Assembly: GCF_947305955.1 (NCBI RefSeq)
Contig: NZ_CAMZFB010000012.1
Location: forward strand, 1 to 64,000
DNA from: an uncultured Brevundimonas sp.
Lineage (GTDB): Bacteria; Pseudomonadota; Alphaproteobacteria; Caulobacterales; Caulobacteraceae
Direction of reading: 5' to 3'
Length of the DNA: 64,000 nucleotides
A model generated the notes under the pieces. That model worked only from the letters and a program-made list of their open reading frames with translations, had not been told where the DNA came from and searched no databases. A program made the translations under genes and the position numbers. Below, piece after piece: positions 51,166 through 61,746 of the stretch (position 1 is its first letter; every line of letters starts with the position of its first letter).

Positions 51166-52034
51166 CCGGCCAGAAGCCTTTGCATGAAGCGACGCACGAT
51201 GACCGCCTTCAACGCGCCGATGGGGGCGGGCAGGGGGCGCTCGCATTTCGCGTCACGCGTGTTCATGAACCAGCCACGGCAGTCGGTCTTTGTCTTGCGC
51301 CCCATCAAAAGGGCCAGCGCTTCGCCCGCCATCAGGCATCCGGCGGTGGTGACCATGGGGGCGAAGCTCATGCGCTTGCGCTTTCCGGCGGCCATTTCGG
51401 CGGCGGCAGTCAGGTCCACATGGCTGTGGCTGGACGAATGGGTCATCACCCATTCCAGTTCCTTCATGAAACAGGCGGCGGCCTGTTCCTCGGTGATGGC
51501 CTTCCAGTCCGTGCCCTTGATCGGATAGCCGAGGCGTTCTTCGGGGCGGGGATCGGTGGGGCGCACCACAATGACAGAGGGCAGCGGCGAGGCATAGGCG
51601 TCGATCACCGTCGCGCCATGCTGCTTGGCCTTGCGGTACAGTTGGGCGGTGGCGGGAATGTCGTCACAGCCGTTGATGATGACGCTGTACTCCGCGCACA
51701 GCTCGTCCAGCTTTTCGGTCCATTCCGCCCCCAGAACCGTCAGCGCCAGATCGAGATTGATGCGCTTCAGACCCTCTGCCGTCACCTCGGCCTTGGGGCG
51801 ATCCACGGTGTCAGTGAACGCGAAGAGTTGGCGATTAAGGTTTGAAATTTCGAAACTATCGAGATCGGCGATGGCGATCTTGCCTACGCCCGCTCGCACC
51901 AGCATCTGGACCGCCGCGCCGCCCATGCCGCCCACGCCTGCGACAAAGACCGCGCCGTCTTTCAGGCACTGTTGCTCGGCCTCGGTAATGAAGCCGATGT
52001 TGCGGGTGGTCATCTCGGAATAGAAATCGGTCAT
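51162..52034 (-). CDS. ThiF/E1-like adenylyltransferase, second gene of cassette
   Basis: The ATG at 52034 overlaps the stop of the upstream gene (ATGA). The 290-residue protein has the E1-type Rossmann ATP site (VFVAGVGGMGGAAVQMLVRAGVGKIAIADLDSFEISNLNRQ, about 30-70, with the finger Arg in NLNRQ), the NGCDD aspartate segment and the FAPMVTTAGCLMAGEAL helix of the ThiF/MoeB/HesA family. The paired CXXC zinc motifs of MoeB are absent. E1-like proteins adenylate the C-terminus of a small protein or amino acid. No ubiquitin-like partner is visible next to it, so the target is probably a small molecule or encoded elsewhere. Confidence 0.88.
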   Translation of the reverse strand: MTDFYSEMTTRNIGFITEAEQQCLKDGAVFVAGVGGMGGAAVQMLVRAGVGKIAIADLDSFEISNLNRQLFAFTDTVDRPKAEVTAEGLKRINLDLALTVLGAEWTEKLDELCAEYSVIINGCDDIPATAQLYRKAKQHGATVIDAYASPLPSVIVVRPTDPRPEERLGYPIKGTDWKAITEEQAAACFMKELEWVMTHSSSHSHVDLTAAAEMAAGKRKRMSFAPMVTTAGCLMAGEALALLMGRKTKTDCRGWFMNTRDAKCERPLPAPIGALKAVIVRRFMQRLLAG

Positions 52035-52963
52035 TTGCTCATCTTTGCGGGGCGCAGCACGCCCCATGCGCGGTCAGGCGACAGCCAGTGGATCAGGGGC
52101 AGGACCGCCATGCGCGCCCCCATCAAAAGGACGAGGCCCGTCAGCCCCATGGCGGTGGTCGGTGGGGCGACCTTTCGCAGGTATTGGCCGGCTGCCGCCA
52201 TGTCGATGCGACCGATCTGGATCAGGTCGTCGCCTCGGTCATAGTCCAGCTGTTGCTGGCAAAAATCGTTGTATTTCTGTTTTCTATGCGGCGTTGCTTG
52301 TTCGAAGGTTTTCTTCAGGGCGTCGCTGCCGCCGGTATAGGCATTGGTGATGACGAAGCGCGCCTCGTCGAAACCGGCTTCTTCGCCGACGCCAAAGGCC
52401 GCGCGGTGGCGAGCCATGATCTGGCGGCCCAGTGACAGGTGGTCGAAGCTGCGGCGCGCATCGGGACGGGGCGAGGGAAAAACGTCGGAAAACGTCTCCG
52501 CCACCATGCCTGCGACGGCCGGTACCTGTGTGACGTTGGAAATCCACATCGGGCGACCCTGACCCGTCAGGAACATCAGCACGCAGGTTAGGCCATAGAG
52601 GGTGGCCGACAGGCCGCGCCCGCGTGCCGTCGGGTCCACCATGACAAGGCCAAGGTGCATCACCTGCGTCGGTCGGTCTGCCAGTTCCACATCCAGAAGC
52701 GACAGCACATTGAACGCCACCGGACGGCGCGGACCTTTAGAATTTTCAGACTGATAGACGACAGTGATGACGCAGTTGTTCAACCGCTCTGCATCGCCAC
52801 CCAGCACGCCGTATTCCAGATCCTCGCCCTTCAGGGTCAGGCTGGCGATGGAGCGCATGTCGTTGACCAAGGCGCGCGTCTGATCCACCGATAGGGTCAG
52901 GCCGGGGCGCTCGACGATGCGCGTCCACATATTGCGACCGGATCGCCATGTCAGATTGATCAT
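52031..52963 (-). CDS. GNAT-fold acyltransferase-like protein, first gene of cassette
   Basis: I chose ATG 52963, with GGGGGAG 12 bases upstream; a TTG at 52987 is the alternative. The 310-residue protein contains a GNAT core: LGLVMVDPTARGRGLSATLYGLTCVLMFL (about 105-133), with the acetyl-CoA loop RGRGLS, flanked by a beta-rich N-terminal part and a helical C-terminal part that includes one hydrophobic segment (about 277-297). It is the first gene of a five-gene unit in which each start overlaps the previous stop. Family-level function is unknown. Confidence 0.75.
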   Translation of the reverse strand: MINLTWRSGRNMWTRIVERPGLTLSVDQTRALVNDMRSIASLTLKGEDLEYGVLGGDAERLNNCVITVVYQSENSKGPRRPVAFNVLSLLDVELADRPTQVMHLGLVMVDPTARGRGLSATLYGLTCVLMFLTGQGRPMWISNVTQVPAVAGMVAETFSDVFPSPRPDARRSFDHLSLGRQIMARHRAAFGVGEEAGFDEARFVITNAYTGGSDALKKTFEQATPHRKQKYNDFCQQQLDYDRGDDLIQIGRIDMAAAGQYLRKVAPPTTAMGLTGLVLLMGARMAVLPLIHWLSPDRAWGVLRPAKMSK

Positions 52964-53049
52964 CGGGTCCGGCGACTCCCCCGCCAAAAACTACACCCAA
53001 GGGTGCCCACCGAGGGAGGGGGAGGTCAAGCGGTGGATATATCCGGGTA

Positions 53050-53361
53050 TTAGTTGCCACCGTTTTTGCGGCGACGGGTTTCCCAACCCTTCTTGGCTGC
53101 GGCTGATCGGTCGGCTTTAGTGCGCGAGGCCGATGTTTGCCCGCCTTTCTTGCCGCCCTTTTTCGCGGCGGGATGGCCTGTGGACTTGCCGCGTCCGGAA
53201 CCACCGGGGTTCTTGCCGCCGCCATCGTCTTTATTGACGGTGGCCCAGGCGCGGGCTTCGGCCTCCTTCTTGGACACGCCACGGGACTCATAGCTTTCGG
53301 CGATATGGTCCGCCTTGCGTTCCTGTTTGTCGGTGTATTTGGATTTGTCTCCACGGGGCAT
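53050..53361 (-). CDS. Small Lys/Gly-rich protein (plasmid-stabilization-like)
   Basis: The 103-residue protein is very basic. Its N-terminal half (MPRGDKSKYTDKQERKADHI, then ESRGVSKKEAEARAWATVNK) matches a small family often labelled plasmid stabilization protein. The second half is a disordered Gly/Lys/Ser linker (GGGKNPGGSGRGKSTGHPAAKKGG) followed by a basic AAKKGWETRRRK tail. These proteins are widespread on alphaproteobacterial chromosomes. Nucleic-acid binding is likely from composition but the true role is unknown. It is transcribed as its own unit. Confidence 0.8.
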   Translation of the reverse strand: MPRGDKSKYTDKQERKADHIAESYESRGVSKKEAEARAWATVNKDDGGGKNPGGSGRGKSTGHPAAKKGGKKGGQTSASRTKADRSAAAKKGWETRRRKNGGN

Positions 53362-53447
53362 GGCTGTTCTCCTCTGGGGAGAAAGTGACCGAAGGACAAA
53401 GCCTGTTCCGTGCGTCGCATAGGAGACACAGGCGGGCGGAAGACAAA

Positions 53448-53479
53448 GGGCGCAACCCTTTCGGATCGCGCCCCAAGGT
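53448..53479 (-). terminator. Possible terminator after the ClpP-like autotransporter
   Basis: On the minus strand GGGCGC and GCGCCC (6 bp, 53473-53468 and 53453-53448) are followed by TTTGTCTT. The short stem and long loop make it a moderate candidate. Confidence 0.5.
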
Positions 53480-53496
53480 TGGAAGTCAGTCGCTGA

Positions 53497-56400
53497 TTAA
53501 AAGCGGTACTGGATGGCCGCTTGCAGGCCGTGGGCGGTTTCGCCGCCGATGGCTTGGCCCTGATACTCAACCGAGATGTTCACATTCTCCGAACGGGTCG
53601 AGCTGCGCAGGCCGATGTTCCAGTCCACCGCGTCACGCCCCAGTTGGCGTGATGCCGCGTCGAACGCCAGTTCCGGTGCCAGTGCAAAGTGGTTGACCGA
53701 GATCGCATCGCGATCCTGCAACTCGCGCTGCCAGACGACGCGGGCATAGGGGGTGACGCGCCAGTCGTCCTTGATGACTTCCTTCTGGAATTGCAGGCCG
53801 ATACCGGCACGCAGGCTCTCAACGTCCTTCAGATCGCCTTCAAGGGCCGTTGGGTTGTTGCCCTGATCCTTAAAGGTCGTGCCGGACATGTTCACATAGT
53901 CCACCACGGGGGCGAGCAGGGTCACGCTGGCGTTGTCCTTGGACCCCAGCTGGAAGCCATGCTCGAAGCGGGCGAAGAAGGCGTTGCTGTCGTATTCAGA
54001 GCGGGTGCTGCCATCCAGGCCGTCGATACCGCTGATGACGCGGCGGGTATCGCTTTCCAGATTGGTATAGCCGATCTGGCCCGACACATATCCGCGACGG
54101 TAGTTGGCATCGCCGTACACCGCGACCGACAGGGCATCGATCTCGCCATTGAAGTTGTTGTTGGGGCGAGTGTTGGCGTTCAGCGTGCCATAGCCAAAGG
54201 CGGCACCCAGGCGGAATCGGTCCGACAGTTCGCGGTGGGCACCCATCAGAACGCCATAGCCGTTGTATTCGACCTTGCCGATGTCCTCATAGGCCTTGAT
54301 GGCCCCGCTGCGGCCAAAGCCGCTGGCCCAGAAGGTGGTGGGGCGCGACAGGTCGTAAGGGCTGCGTACAGTGGGGGCGGGCGCTGCGACAACCATGGAG
54401 CCATTGTCGCCGCCGCCAATGCCGATGCGGCCTTCCTGATACATCAGGTCGGTCGTGGCAGAGGCCATCGGCGTGCCCACGCTCATGGAGCGGGCGACCG
54501 GATTGCGGGTCGCGGTGTGCAGAGCTTCGGAGAAGTTGTCGATGAAGCTGCGTCCGGCTAGCCGCAGGGTCGAATGTCCGTCACCGCGCAGGGCACCGGA
54601 TTGGCGGCGGGCGATATCGCGATCGGCAAACTGCAGATAACCTAGCAGCGGGGCCAGCGTCGTGTTCGGATCGTGCGAGGCATCGCGCAGCGCAATGCCC
54701 AGACCGTCACCGGAGCGGGAGTTGCCGAACAGGGCCACATCCTCGAACGCCGGATTAGCTTCCAGTGAAATGCCGTCACCCGATTGCAGGATGTTGAAGG
54801 TCAGCAGCGAGTTATTGCGCGCGTGGAAGACCGCGCCGTCCTTGGTCAGGTCCACCTCATAACCATCGTCGCCGATGCGCTTGGCGGTCAGGAACTTGCC
54901 CTGAACGAACGGAATGTCCGGAGCCTCCATTTCAAGGTCTTCGTCGGCAAAGCCGCAATAGACACCGTTATAGCCGCGATAGCCTTGAGGGGAATCGGTG
55001 CACGGCTCGACAGGGAGTTGCAGCGGGCTGCTGTCCACGATGCCGCTCACCAGCGGGATGATGTGGCCGCTGGCGTAATATCCCTGCTGGATATCCAGCG
55101 CGAGCGCCGCCTTCTCCCCGATCGCCAGTTGGGCCTTGTTGTGGTTCGAATAGATGTTGAAGTCGCCGTAGAAGGCGTCTTCTTCGATCAGGAAGTAGCG
55201 CGCCTGTTCCAGCGTCAGCGGGGATTGGGTGGTCTGGTTCGAGACGCTGAAGGCGAGGGTACCGCCATCCAGCACGTTGAGAATACGGCCCTGACCGATC
55301 CGCATCTTCTCGGTGCGGAGATTCTCCGAAAAGCCGAACGGGGCGATGGGCGCGAAATCATAGGGTCGCATGACCAACCCGTCCGCGATCAAGGTGCCGC
55401 CGTCGCGGATCACCATGGTGGCACCAAGGGTCCCGTTGCCGGCCAGAACGCCGCCATTGAACACCTCGGTCAGGGTATTCAGCTCGCCGCCGTTCATGCG
55501 GATCATGCCGCCGTTATAGGCAAAGATCGCTTCGGCCAGTTCGACGCGCGAATTGGACAACATCTCCAGCTCGCCGCCGTCCACCATCACCAGTTCGGCG
55601 GCTGCGGCGGTATCCAAGGACCATTTTCCGCCCGGTAGAACCGTCACGGAGCTGTATTTGTCGGTAAAGTCGAACTCCGGGAAGTCGACGTGGAACTGGG
55701 CCAAGCCTTCCAGATTCGACGAATAACGGACGCCCTTGTCCCAGTTGGTTTCGATATTGCCCGAGACATTGTTGGTCACGAACAGCCGGTCGTTGACGGT
55801 CACATATTCGCCCGAGGTGGCGATGGTGTCCGAGGTCATTGTGACGTCGGGATAGGCAGTACAGTTACCGTCCTCGCCTAGATTGGCGGTCGGGCAGAAA
55901 CGGGTCGCGATATCGGTCTTGTTGGGATCGAAATAGCGCAGGAAACCTGACTGCTGGGTCAGTTCATAGTGCGCCTGAATGATCCGGTCGCCCGCGATGG
56001 CAAAGCCTTCATCGCCCAGCATTTCGCGGTAGTAGTCGATGTAGATCTCTTGCTGGGGGTAGGGCAGGGGCTGGCCGCCGGATGCGGCGCCGTGGATGCC
56101 CAGTTCTGTCCCTTTCCACAGGCTGTAGGCCGGAATGTTGTAGTCCGTATAGTAGCGGTTCACCCCGCCGACAAAGGCATCGGCACAGGCCGAAAAACAG
56201 CCGCCGTCCAGCACGGTATCCAGGCCATAGGCGCGGATGACCGTGCCCATGCCGACACCGCCCGAAGCTGCGCCACCCGGAGAGTTTCGGAACACCACCG
56301 TATTGATCGTTACGCCTTGTTCCTCGGCGCTCGAGAGAATGCCGAGCAGCTCATAGGGGTCATCCCGCGAGACGCCGCCGGTATAGTAGAGCGTGTTGCC

Positions 56401-56541
56401 ATTGATATGCCATTGGCCGGCCATGGCTTCGCTGGTGAAGCAGGCGAGAGCGCCGATAGAGGCCGTCGTCGCGAGTGCCAGCTTTCTCAAGCTGCCGTTA
56501 CTGCTGCGTTTGTGTTGAATAATCTTTGAAGATGGAAACAT
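53497..56541 (-). CDS. Autotransporter with ClpP/COG3904-like protease domain
   Basis: The 1014-residue protein has an extended signal peptide (about 1-41, ending SEAMAG). Residues 43-210 look like the ClpP-type COG3904 periplasmic proteases: NSPGG (86-90), candidate nucleophile S117 in GGCFSACADAFVGGVNRYY and candidate base H150 in LGIHGA. Residues 220-640 form a repetitive beta-helix passenger with autotransporter-associated repeats (GGELEMLSNSRVELAEA, NGGMIRMNGGELNTLTEV). The last 270 residues are a barrel ending in Phe (AIQYRF). I know type Va autotransporters with subtilisin- or chymotrypsin-like proteases, but not with a ClpP-like one. It would act at the cell surface or be released. 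Confidence 0.85.
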   Translation of the reverse strand: MFPSSKIIQHKRSSNGSLRKLALATTASIGALACFTSEAMAGQWHINGNTLYYTGGVSRDDPYELLGILSSAEEQGVTINTVVFRNSPGGAASGGVGMGTVIRAYGLDTVLDGGCFSACADAFVGGVNRYYTDYNIPAYSLWKGTELGIHGAASGGQPLPYPQQEIYIDYYREMLGDEGFAIAGDRIIQAHYELTQQSGFLRYFDPNKTDIATRFCPTANLGEDGNCTAYPDVTMTSDTIATSGEYVTVNDRLFVTNNVSGNIETNWDKGVRYSSNLEGLAQFHVDFPEFDFTDKYSSVTVLPGGKWSLDTAAAAELVMVDGGELEMLSNSRVELAEAIFAYNGGMIRMNGGELNTLTEVFNGGVLAGNGTLGATMVIRDGGTLIADGLVMRPYDFAPIAPFGFSENLRTEKMRIGQGRILNVLDGGTLAFSVSNQTTQSPLTLEQARYFLIEEDAFYGDFNIYSNHNKAQLAIGEKAALALDIQQGYYASGHIIPLVSGIVDSSPLQLPVEPCTDSPQGYRGYNGVYCGFADEDLEMEAPDIPFVQGKFLTAKRIGDDGYEVDLTKDGAVFHARNNSLLTFNILQSGDGISLEANPAFEDVALFGNSRSGDGLGIALRDASHDPNTTLAPLLGYLQFADRDIARRQSGALRGDGHSTLRLAGRSFIDNFSEALHTATRNPVARSMSVGTPMASATTDLMYQEGRIGIGGGDNGSMVVAAPAPTVRSPYDLSRPTTFWASGFGRSGAIKAYEDIGKVEYNGYGVLMGAHRELSDRFRLGAAFGYGTLNANTRPNNNFNGEIDALSVAVYGDANYRRGYVSGQIGYTNLESDTRRVISGIDGLDGSTRSEYDSNAFFARFEHGFQLGSKDNASVTLLAPVVDYVNMSGTTFKDQGNNPTALEGDLKDVESLRAGIGLQFQKEVIKDDWRVTPYARVVWQRELQDRDAISVNHFALAPELAFDAASRQLGRDAVDWNIGLRSSTRSENVNISVEYQGQAIGGETAHGLQAAIQYRF

Positions 56542-56849
56542 GCGTTCAATACCGTCACTCGTTACCGATGAACAACGATTGTAACAATGTTATTCATGTA
56601 CAAGCTGAGCGGTTTTTCAATTTAGTAAATTCATCTGGATAGCATCATTATTGTGATCAATTAGCCGCATTTTTGTAAGCGTGGCCGAATGTATTCAGGA
56701 CAAAATGAATATAACTTCGGTATTATTGCACCTTGCGTTCAGTATTATTATGAAAGCTAATGTCTTCTGCGGTGTGAGGTTGCGGACACAAAAAGAGCCG
56801 CAACGCCTGTAGGACGTGCGGCTCTTCTGATGTTTGGATGCCGTTCCCG
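56542..56849. other. Gene-free stretch before the ClpP-like autotransporter
   Basis: This 308-base AT-rich interval lies between the autotransporter start and the hutH stop. The left half must hold the autotransporter promoter, possibly with TTGAAA at 56615-56620 on the minus strand, but I see no clear -10. The right half holds the hutH terminator. No open frame in it looks like a protein. Confidence 0.6.
56794..56825 (-). terminator. Intrinsic terminator after hutH
   Basis: On the minus strand AGAGCCGCA pairs with TGCGGCTCT and is followed by TTTTTG. It ends the hutUH transcript. Confidence 0.88.
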
Positions 56850-58382
56850 TCAGGCTGACGGCAGCAGCTCGCCCGCGAATGGACGGTAGCGGCCTTCGCG
56901 CACGCCCTTGGTGGCGCGGGCGATATCGGGGGCGAAATAGTGGTCGCTGGTGTAGGGGGCAGCCGCCTCGCGAACGATGGCATAGGCCTGTTCCAGTTCG
57001 GGTGAACTGGTCAGCGGGCGGTGGAAGTCGATGCCCTGGGCCGCGGCCAACAGTTCGATGCCGACGACATTGGCGGTGTTCTCGGCCATATCCAGCAGGC
57101 GGCGTGCGCCGTGGGTGGCCATTGAGACATGGTCTTCCTGATTGGCGCTGGTCGGCACGGTGTCGATCACGCACGGATGGGCCATCATGCGGTTTTCCGC
57201 GACCAATGCCGCCGCCGTGACCTGTGCGATCATAAAGCCCGAGTTCAGGCCGCTTTCCTTGACGAGGAAGGCAGGCAGTTCGCTCATCTTCGGATCGACG
57301 AGGATGGATGTGCGGCGCTCGCTGATATTGCCGATCTCGCACAGAACCATCGCGATCTGGTCGGCGGCATAGGCGACTGGCTCGGCGTGGAAGTTGCCGC
57401 CGGAGATCACGTCGCCGTCCTCGATGAACACCAAGGGGTTGTCGGTGACGGCATTGGCCTCGCGCTCCAGCATGGCGGCGGCGTTGCGCAGGACATCCAG
57501 CGTCGCGCCCATGACCTGAGGCTGGCAGCGCAGGGAATAGGGGTCCTGCACCTTGGAACAGTCGTGGCGGTGGCTTTCGCGGATGGCGCTGCCCGACAGG
57601 ATTTCGCGTAGGCGTTTTGCCACGTCGATCTGGCCCGGCTGACCGCGTAAGGCATGGATGCGGTGGTCGAACGGCGCGTCGGAGCCTTTCAGTGCATCGA
57701 CCGACAGTCCGCCCGCAGCGATGGTGGCGGCGAACACATCCTCGGTCGCGAACAGTCCGGCCAGAGCCAGAGCGGTCGAACATTGGGTGCCGTTCAGCAG
57801 GGCCAAGCCTTCCTTGGGGCCAAGCACGATCGGCTCAAGTCCGGCTTTCGACAGGGCGGTGACGGCATCCATCACCTGACCCTGATAGCGGGCCTCACCC
57901 ACGCCGATCAGGACGCTGGACATGTGCGCCAACGGAGCCAGATCACCCGAGGCACCGACCGAGCCCTTGGACGGGATCAGCGGCAGTACGCCTGAGTTGA
58001 CCATGCCGATCAAGGTTTCCAGCGTGCGGCGGCGGACGCCCGATGCGCCCTTGGACAGGCTGGCGATCTTCAGCACCATCAACAGACGGGTGATGTCTTC
58101 GCTCAGCGGCTCGCCCACGCCGCAGGCATGGCTGAGGACGAGGTTCTTTTGCAGGGTTTCTAGGTCGTCCGCAGCGATGGAGGTGTTGGCCAGAAGGCCG
58201 AACCCCGTATTGATGCCATAGACCGTGCGCCCTTCCTTCAGGATGGCCTCGACCGTCGCGGCACCTTTCTCGACATTGCCCCATGCGGCATCCGTCAGGG
58301 ACACGCGGACCGGCCCGTTCATCGCGGCGCGCAGTTGCGACAGGGTGAGGGGCGCGGCCCCGATTTCGATTGCGGTGGTCAT
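56850..58382 (-). CDS. hutH: Histidine ammonia-lyase
   Basis: The 510-residue enzyme carries the MIO-forming A144-S145-G146 in [14 protein letters not shown], with YGINTGFG and the later QEDHVSM motif of the ammonia-lyase family. It converts L-histidine to urocanate and ammonia, the first step of histidine degradation. It lies four bases downstream of hutU and is transcribed with it. The length is normal for HutH. Confidence 0.97.
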   Translation of the reverse strand: MTTAIEIGAAPLTLSQLRAAMNGPVRVSLTDAAWGNVEKGAATVEAILKEGRTVYGINTGFGLLANTSIAADDLETLQKNLVLSHACGVGEPLSEDITRLLMVLKIASLSKGASGVRRRTLETLIGMVNSGVLPLIPSKGSVGASGDLAPLAHMSSVLIGVGEARYQGQVMDAVTALSKAGLEPIVLGPKEGLALLNGTQCSTALALAGLFATEDVFAATIAAGGLSVDALKGSDAPFDHRIHALRGQPGQIDVAKRLREILSGSAIRESHRHDCSKVQDPYSLRCQPQVMGATLDVLRNAAAMLEREANAVTDNPLVFIEDGDVISGGNFHAEPVAYAADQIAMVLCEIGNISERRTSILVDPKMSELPAFLVKESGLNSGFMIAQVTAAALVAENRMMAHPCVIDTVPTSANQEDHVSMATHGARRLLDMAENTANVVGIELLAAAQGIDFHRPLTSSPELEQAYAIVREAAAPYTSDHYFAPDIARATKGVREGRYRPFAGELLPSA

Positions 58383-58386
58383 GGTC

Positions 58387-60051
<1,665 letters not shown>

Positions 60052-60111
60052 CGGTAACGCTCCATGCAACATCGCTGTTTGACGAGCGGAGTTCTGCACG
60101 GGTTTTCCATT

Positions 60112-60123
60112 ATGTCTAGACAT
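60112..60123. promoter_or_regulatory. HutC operator between hutU and hutC
   Basis: ATGTCTAGACAT is a perfect 12-bp palindrome between the divergent hutU (ATG 60051) and hutC (ATG 60152) genes. The HutC subfamily binds short palindromes of this sort, so the site probably controls both units. Confidence 0.6.
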
Positions 60124-60151
60124 TATTGTTGTCGCGATGCAGGGTCGGCCC

Positions 60152-60850
60152 ATGGATATTGAGCCGCTGCACAGACGCATCGCCGGTGACATCGAGCGCC
60201 GGATCGCCTCGGGCGAGTGGGAGCCGGGGTTCCGCATCCCGACCGAGGCCGAGCTGATGGCCGAATACGGCTGTGCGCGCATGACGGTGTCGCGGGCGAT
60301 TACCGATCTGGCGGCCCGTTCGCTGGTGGTGCGCCGTCGCCGGGCGGGCACGGTGGTCGCCCATCCTCCGGTGCATTCCTCGGCGCTGGTCGCCATTCCC
60401 GACATCCAGTCCGAGGTCGAGGGTAGGGGACTGGCCTACAGTCACACCCTGCTGGCGCGGATCGTGCGGCCCGCGACGGTGGGCGAGGATATGGGCAGCC
60501 GCGTGATCGAACTGGCGACACTGCACCTGTCGGACGGGCTGCCCTTCGTGTTCGAGCGGCGTCTGATCTCTCTGGATGCCGCGCCCGATGCGGAAGCGGC
60601 GGATTTCGCGGCCCAGCCCCCCGGCGGATGGTTGCTCGCCAATATGCCCTGGACCGAGGCCGAGCACCGCATTTCCGCCGTCGCCGCCGACAGCGAGACG
60701 GCCAGCCATCTGGGCCTTGCCGACGGCACGGCCTGTCTGCGGCTGGAGCGCCGGACATGGCGCGACGGTCAGGGCGTGACCCGCGCCACCCAGATTTTCC
60801 CCGGCACGGCCTATGATCTGGTCGCGCGCTTTTCCCCCACGAAAGGATGA
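60152..60850 (+). CDS. hutC: Histidine utilization repressor, GntR/HutC family
   Basis: The 232-residue regulator has a GntR winged-helix domain ([19 protein letters not shown]...[35 protein letters not shown]) followed by a UTRA effector domain (about 90-228), as in HutC, which uses urocanate as inducer. ATG 60152 has AGGG seven bases upstream; an ATG at 60137 would add five residues. It is divergent from hutUH and overlaps the following hutG-type gene (ATGA), so it is autoregulated with hutGI. Confidence 0.93.
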   Translation: MDIEPLHRRIAGDIERRIASGEWEPGFRIPTEAELMAEYGCARMTVSRAITDLAARSLVVRRRRAGTVVAHPPVHSSALVAIPDIQSEVEGRGLAYSHTLLARIVRPATVGEDMGSRVIELATLHLSDGLPFVFERRLISLDAAPDAEAADFAAQPPGGWLLANMPWTEAEHRISAVAADSETASHLGLADGTACLRLERRTWRDGQGVTRATQIFPGTAYDLVARFSPTKG

Positions 60851-61746
60851 CCGCCATGAGTGAACAGTCCGAAGCCTTGGGTTGGCGTTCCGTCGGGGAC
60901 TTGGTCGGAGATTATCCCTATGCGCGCGTGGCCTTGGTGGGGGCACCGCTGAACGAGCGGTCGCTGACGCCGGGGCGGTGCGATCTGGGACCAAAGGCGC
61001 TGAGGGGCGTTCTGCCACGCCTTTCGACCTATGATGTCGAGACGGGTCTGGAACTGGACATCCGCGTGCATGATGCGGGCGATGTGCCGTTGAAGGCTGT
61101 CTCGCCCGCGGACGCATTCGAGCCGGTGCGCGATGCGGTGAAGGAACACGAGCATCGCGACCTGACCATCCTTGTCGGCGGCAATAACGCGATCACTCGC
61201 GCGGGGGTGCACGCACTGGGGCTGGATCGCGTGGGCGTTCTCACTCTGGATGCCCATTTCGACCTGCGCGACACCGATCAGGGCCTGACCAACGGTAACC
61301 CCATTCAGGCCCTGCTGGATGACGGCCTGGACGGACGCCGCATCAGTCAGGTGGGCTTGGCCCCCTTTGCCAACACCCGCCGCGCCCATGAAAAGGCCAA
61401 GGCGGCGGGCATCAGTGTGCGCACAGTCCGCGAATGCCGCGAGCAGGGATTGGCCGCTGTGGTGGCCGATGAACTGGAGCGCCTGTCGGCCCTTTGCGTA
61501 GCCATCTACGTCGATTTCGACATCGACGTGATCGACCGCAGCCAGTGGCCCGCCTCACCGGGAGCAAGGCCGGGCGGCGTATCGGTGCATGAGTTCTTCG
61601 ACGCCGCCCGCGTGGTCGGTGCGCATCCCAAGGTGCGCGTGGTGGACCTGACGGAATACGATCCGTCGCTCGAGGTCGGTGATCTGGGCTCGCTGACGGC
61701 GGGGCGGTGGTTCTGCGAGATCCTGAGCGGAGTTTCGGCGCGATGA
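60847..61746 (+). CDS. hutG: Arginase-family formimidoylglutamase
   Basis: The 299-residue protein is a ureohydrolase-fold enzyme. The metal motif DAHFD is intact (D135, H137, D139), and [10 protein letters not shown] gives D223, D225 and D227. The first metal motif, usually GGDHS, reads GGNNA (111-115), so one His ligand is absent. Position between hutC and hutI, with ATGA overlaps on both sides, assigns it to formiminoglutamate hydrolysis to glutamate plus formamide. The altered ligand set means either a modified or single-metal site or a shifted specificity. Confidence 0.85.
   Translation: MTAMSEQSEALGWRSVGDLVGDYPYARVALVGAPLNERSLTPGRCDLGPKALRGVLPRLSTYDVETGLELDIRVHDAGDVPLKAVSPADAFEPVRDAVKEHEHRDLTILVGGNNAITRAGVHALGLDRVGVLTLDAHFDLRDTDQGLTNGNPIQALLDDGLDGRRISQVGLAPFANTRRAHEKAKAAGISVRTVRECREQGLAAVVADELERLSALCVAIYVDFDIDVIDRSQWPASPGARPGGVSVHEFFDAARVVGAHPKVRVVDLTEYDPSLEVGDLGSLTAGRWFCEILSGVSAR

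Noticed and set aside
48851..52963. ThiF cassette as an antiphage (CBASS/Bil-type) ubiquitin-like system
   Set aside because: No E2-like, JAB-protease, ubiquitin-like or cyclase gene is present, and the ThiF partner set is metabolic in style.
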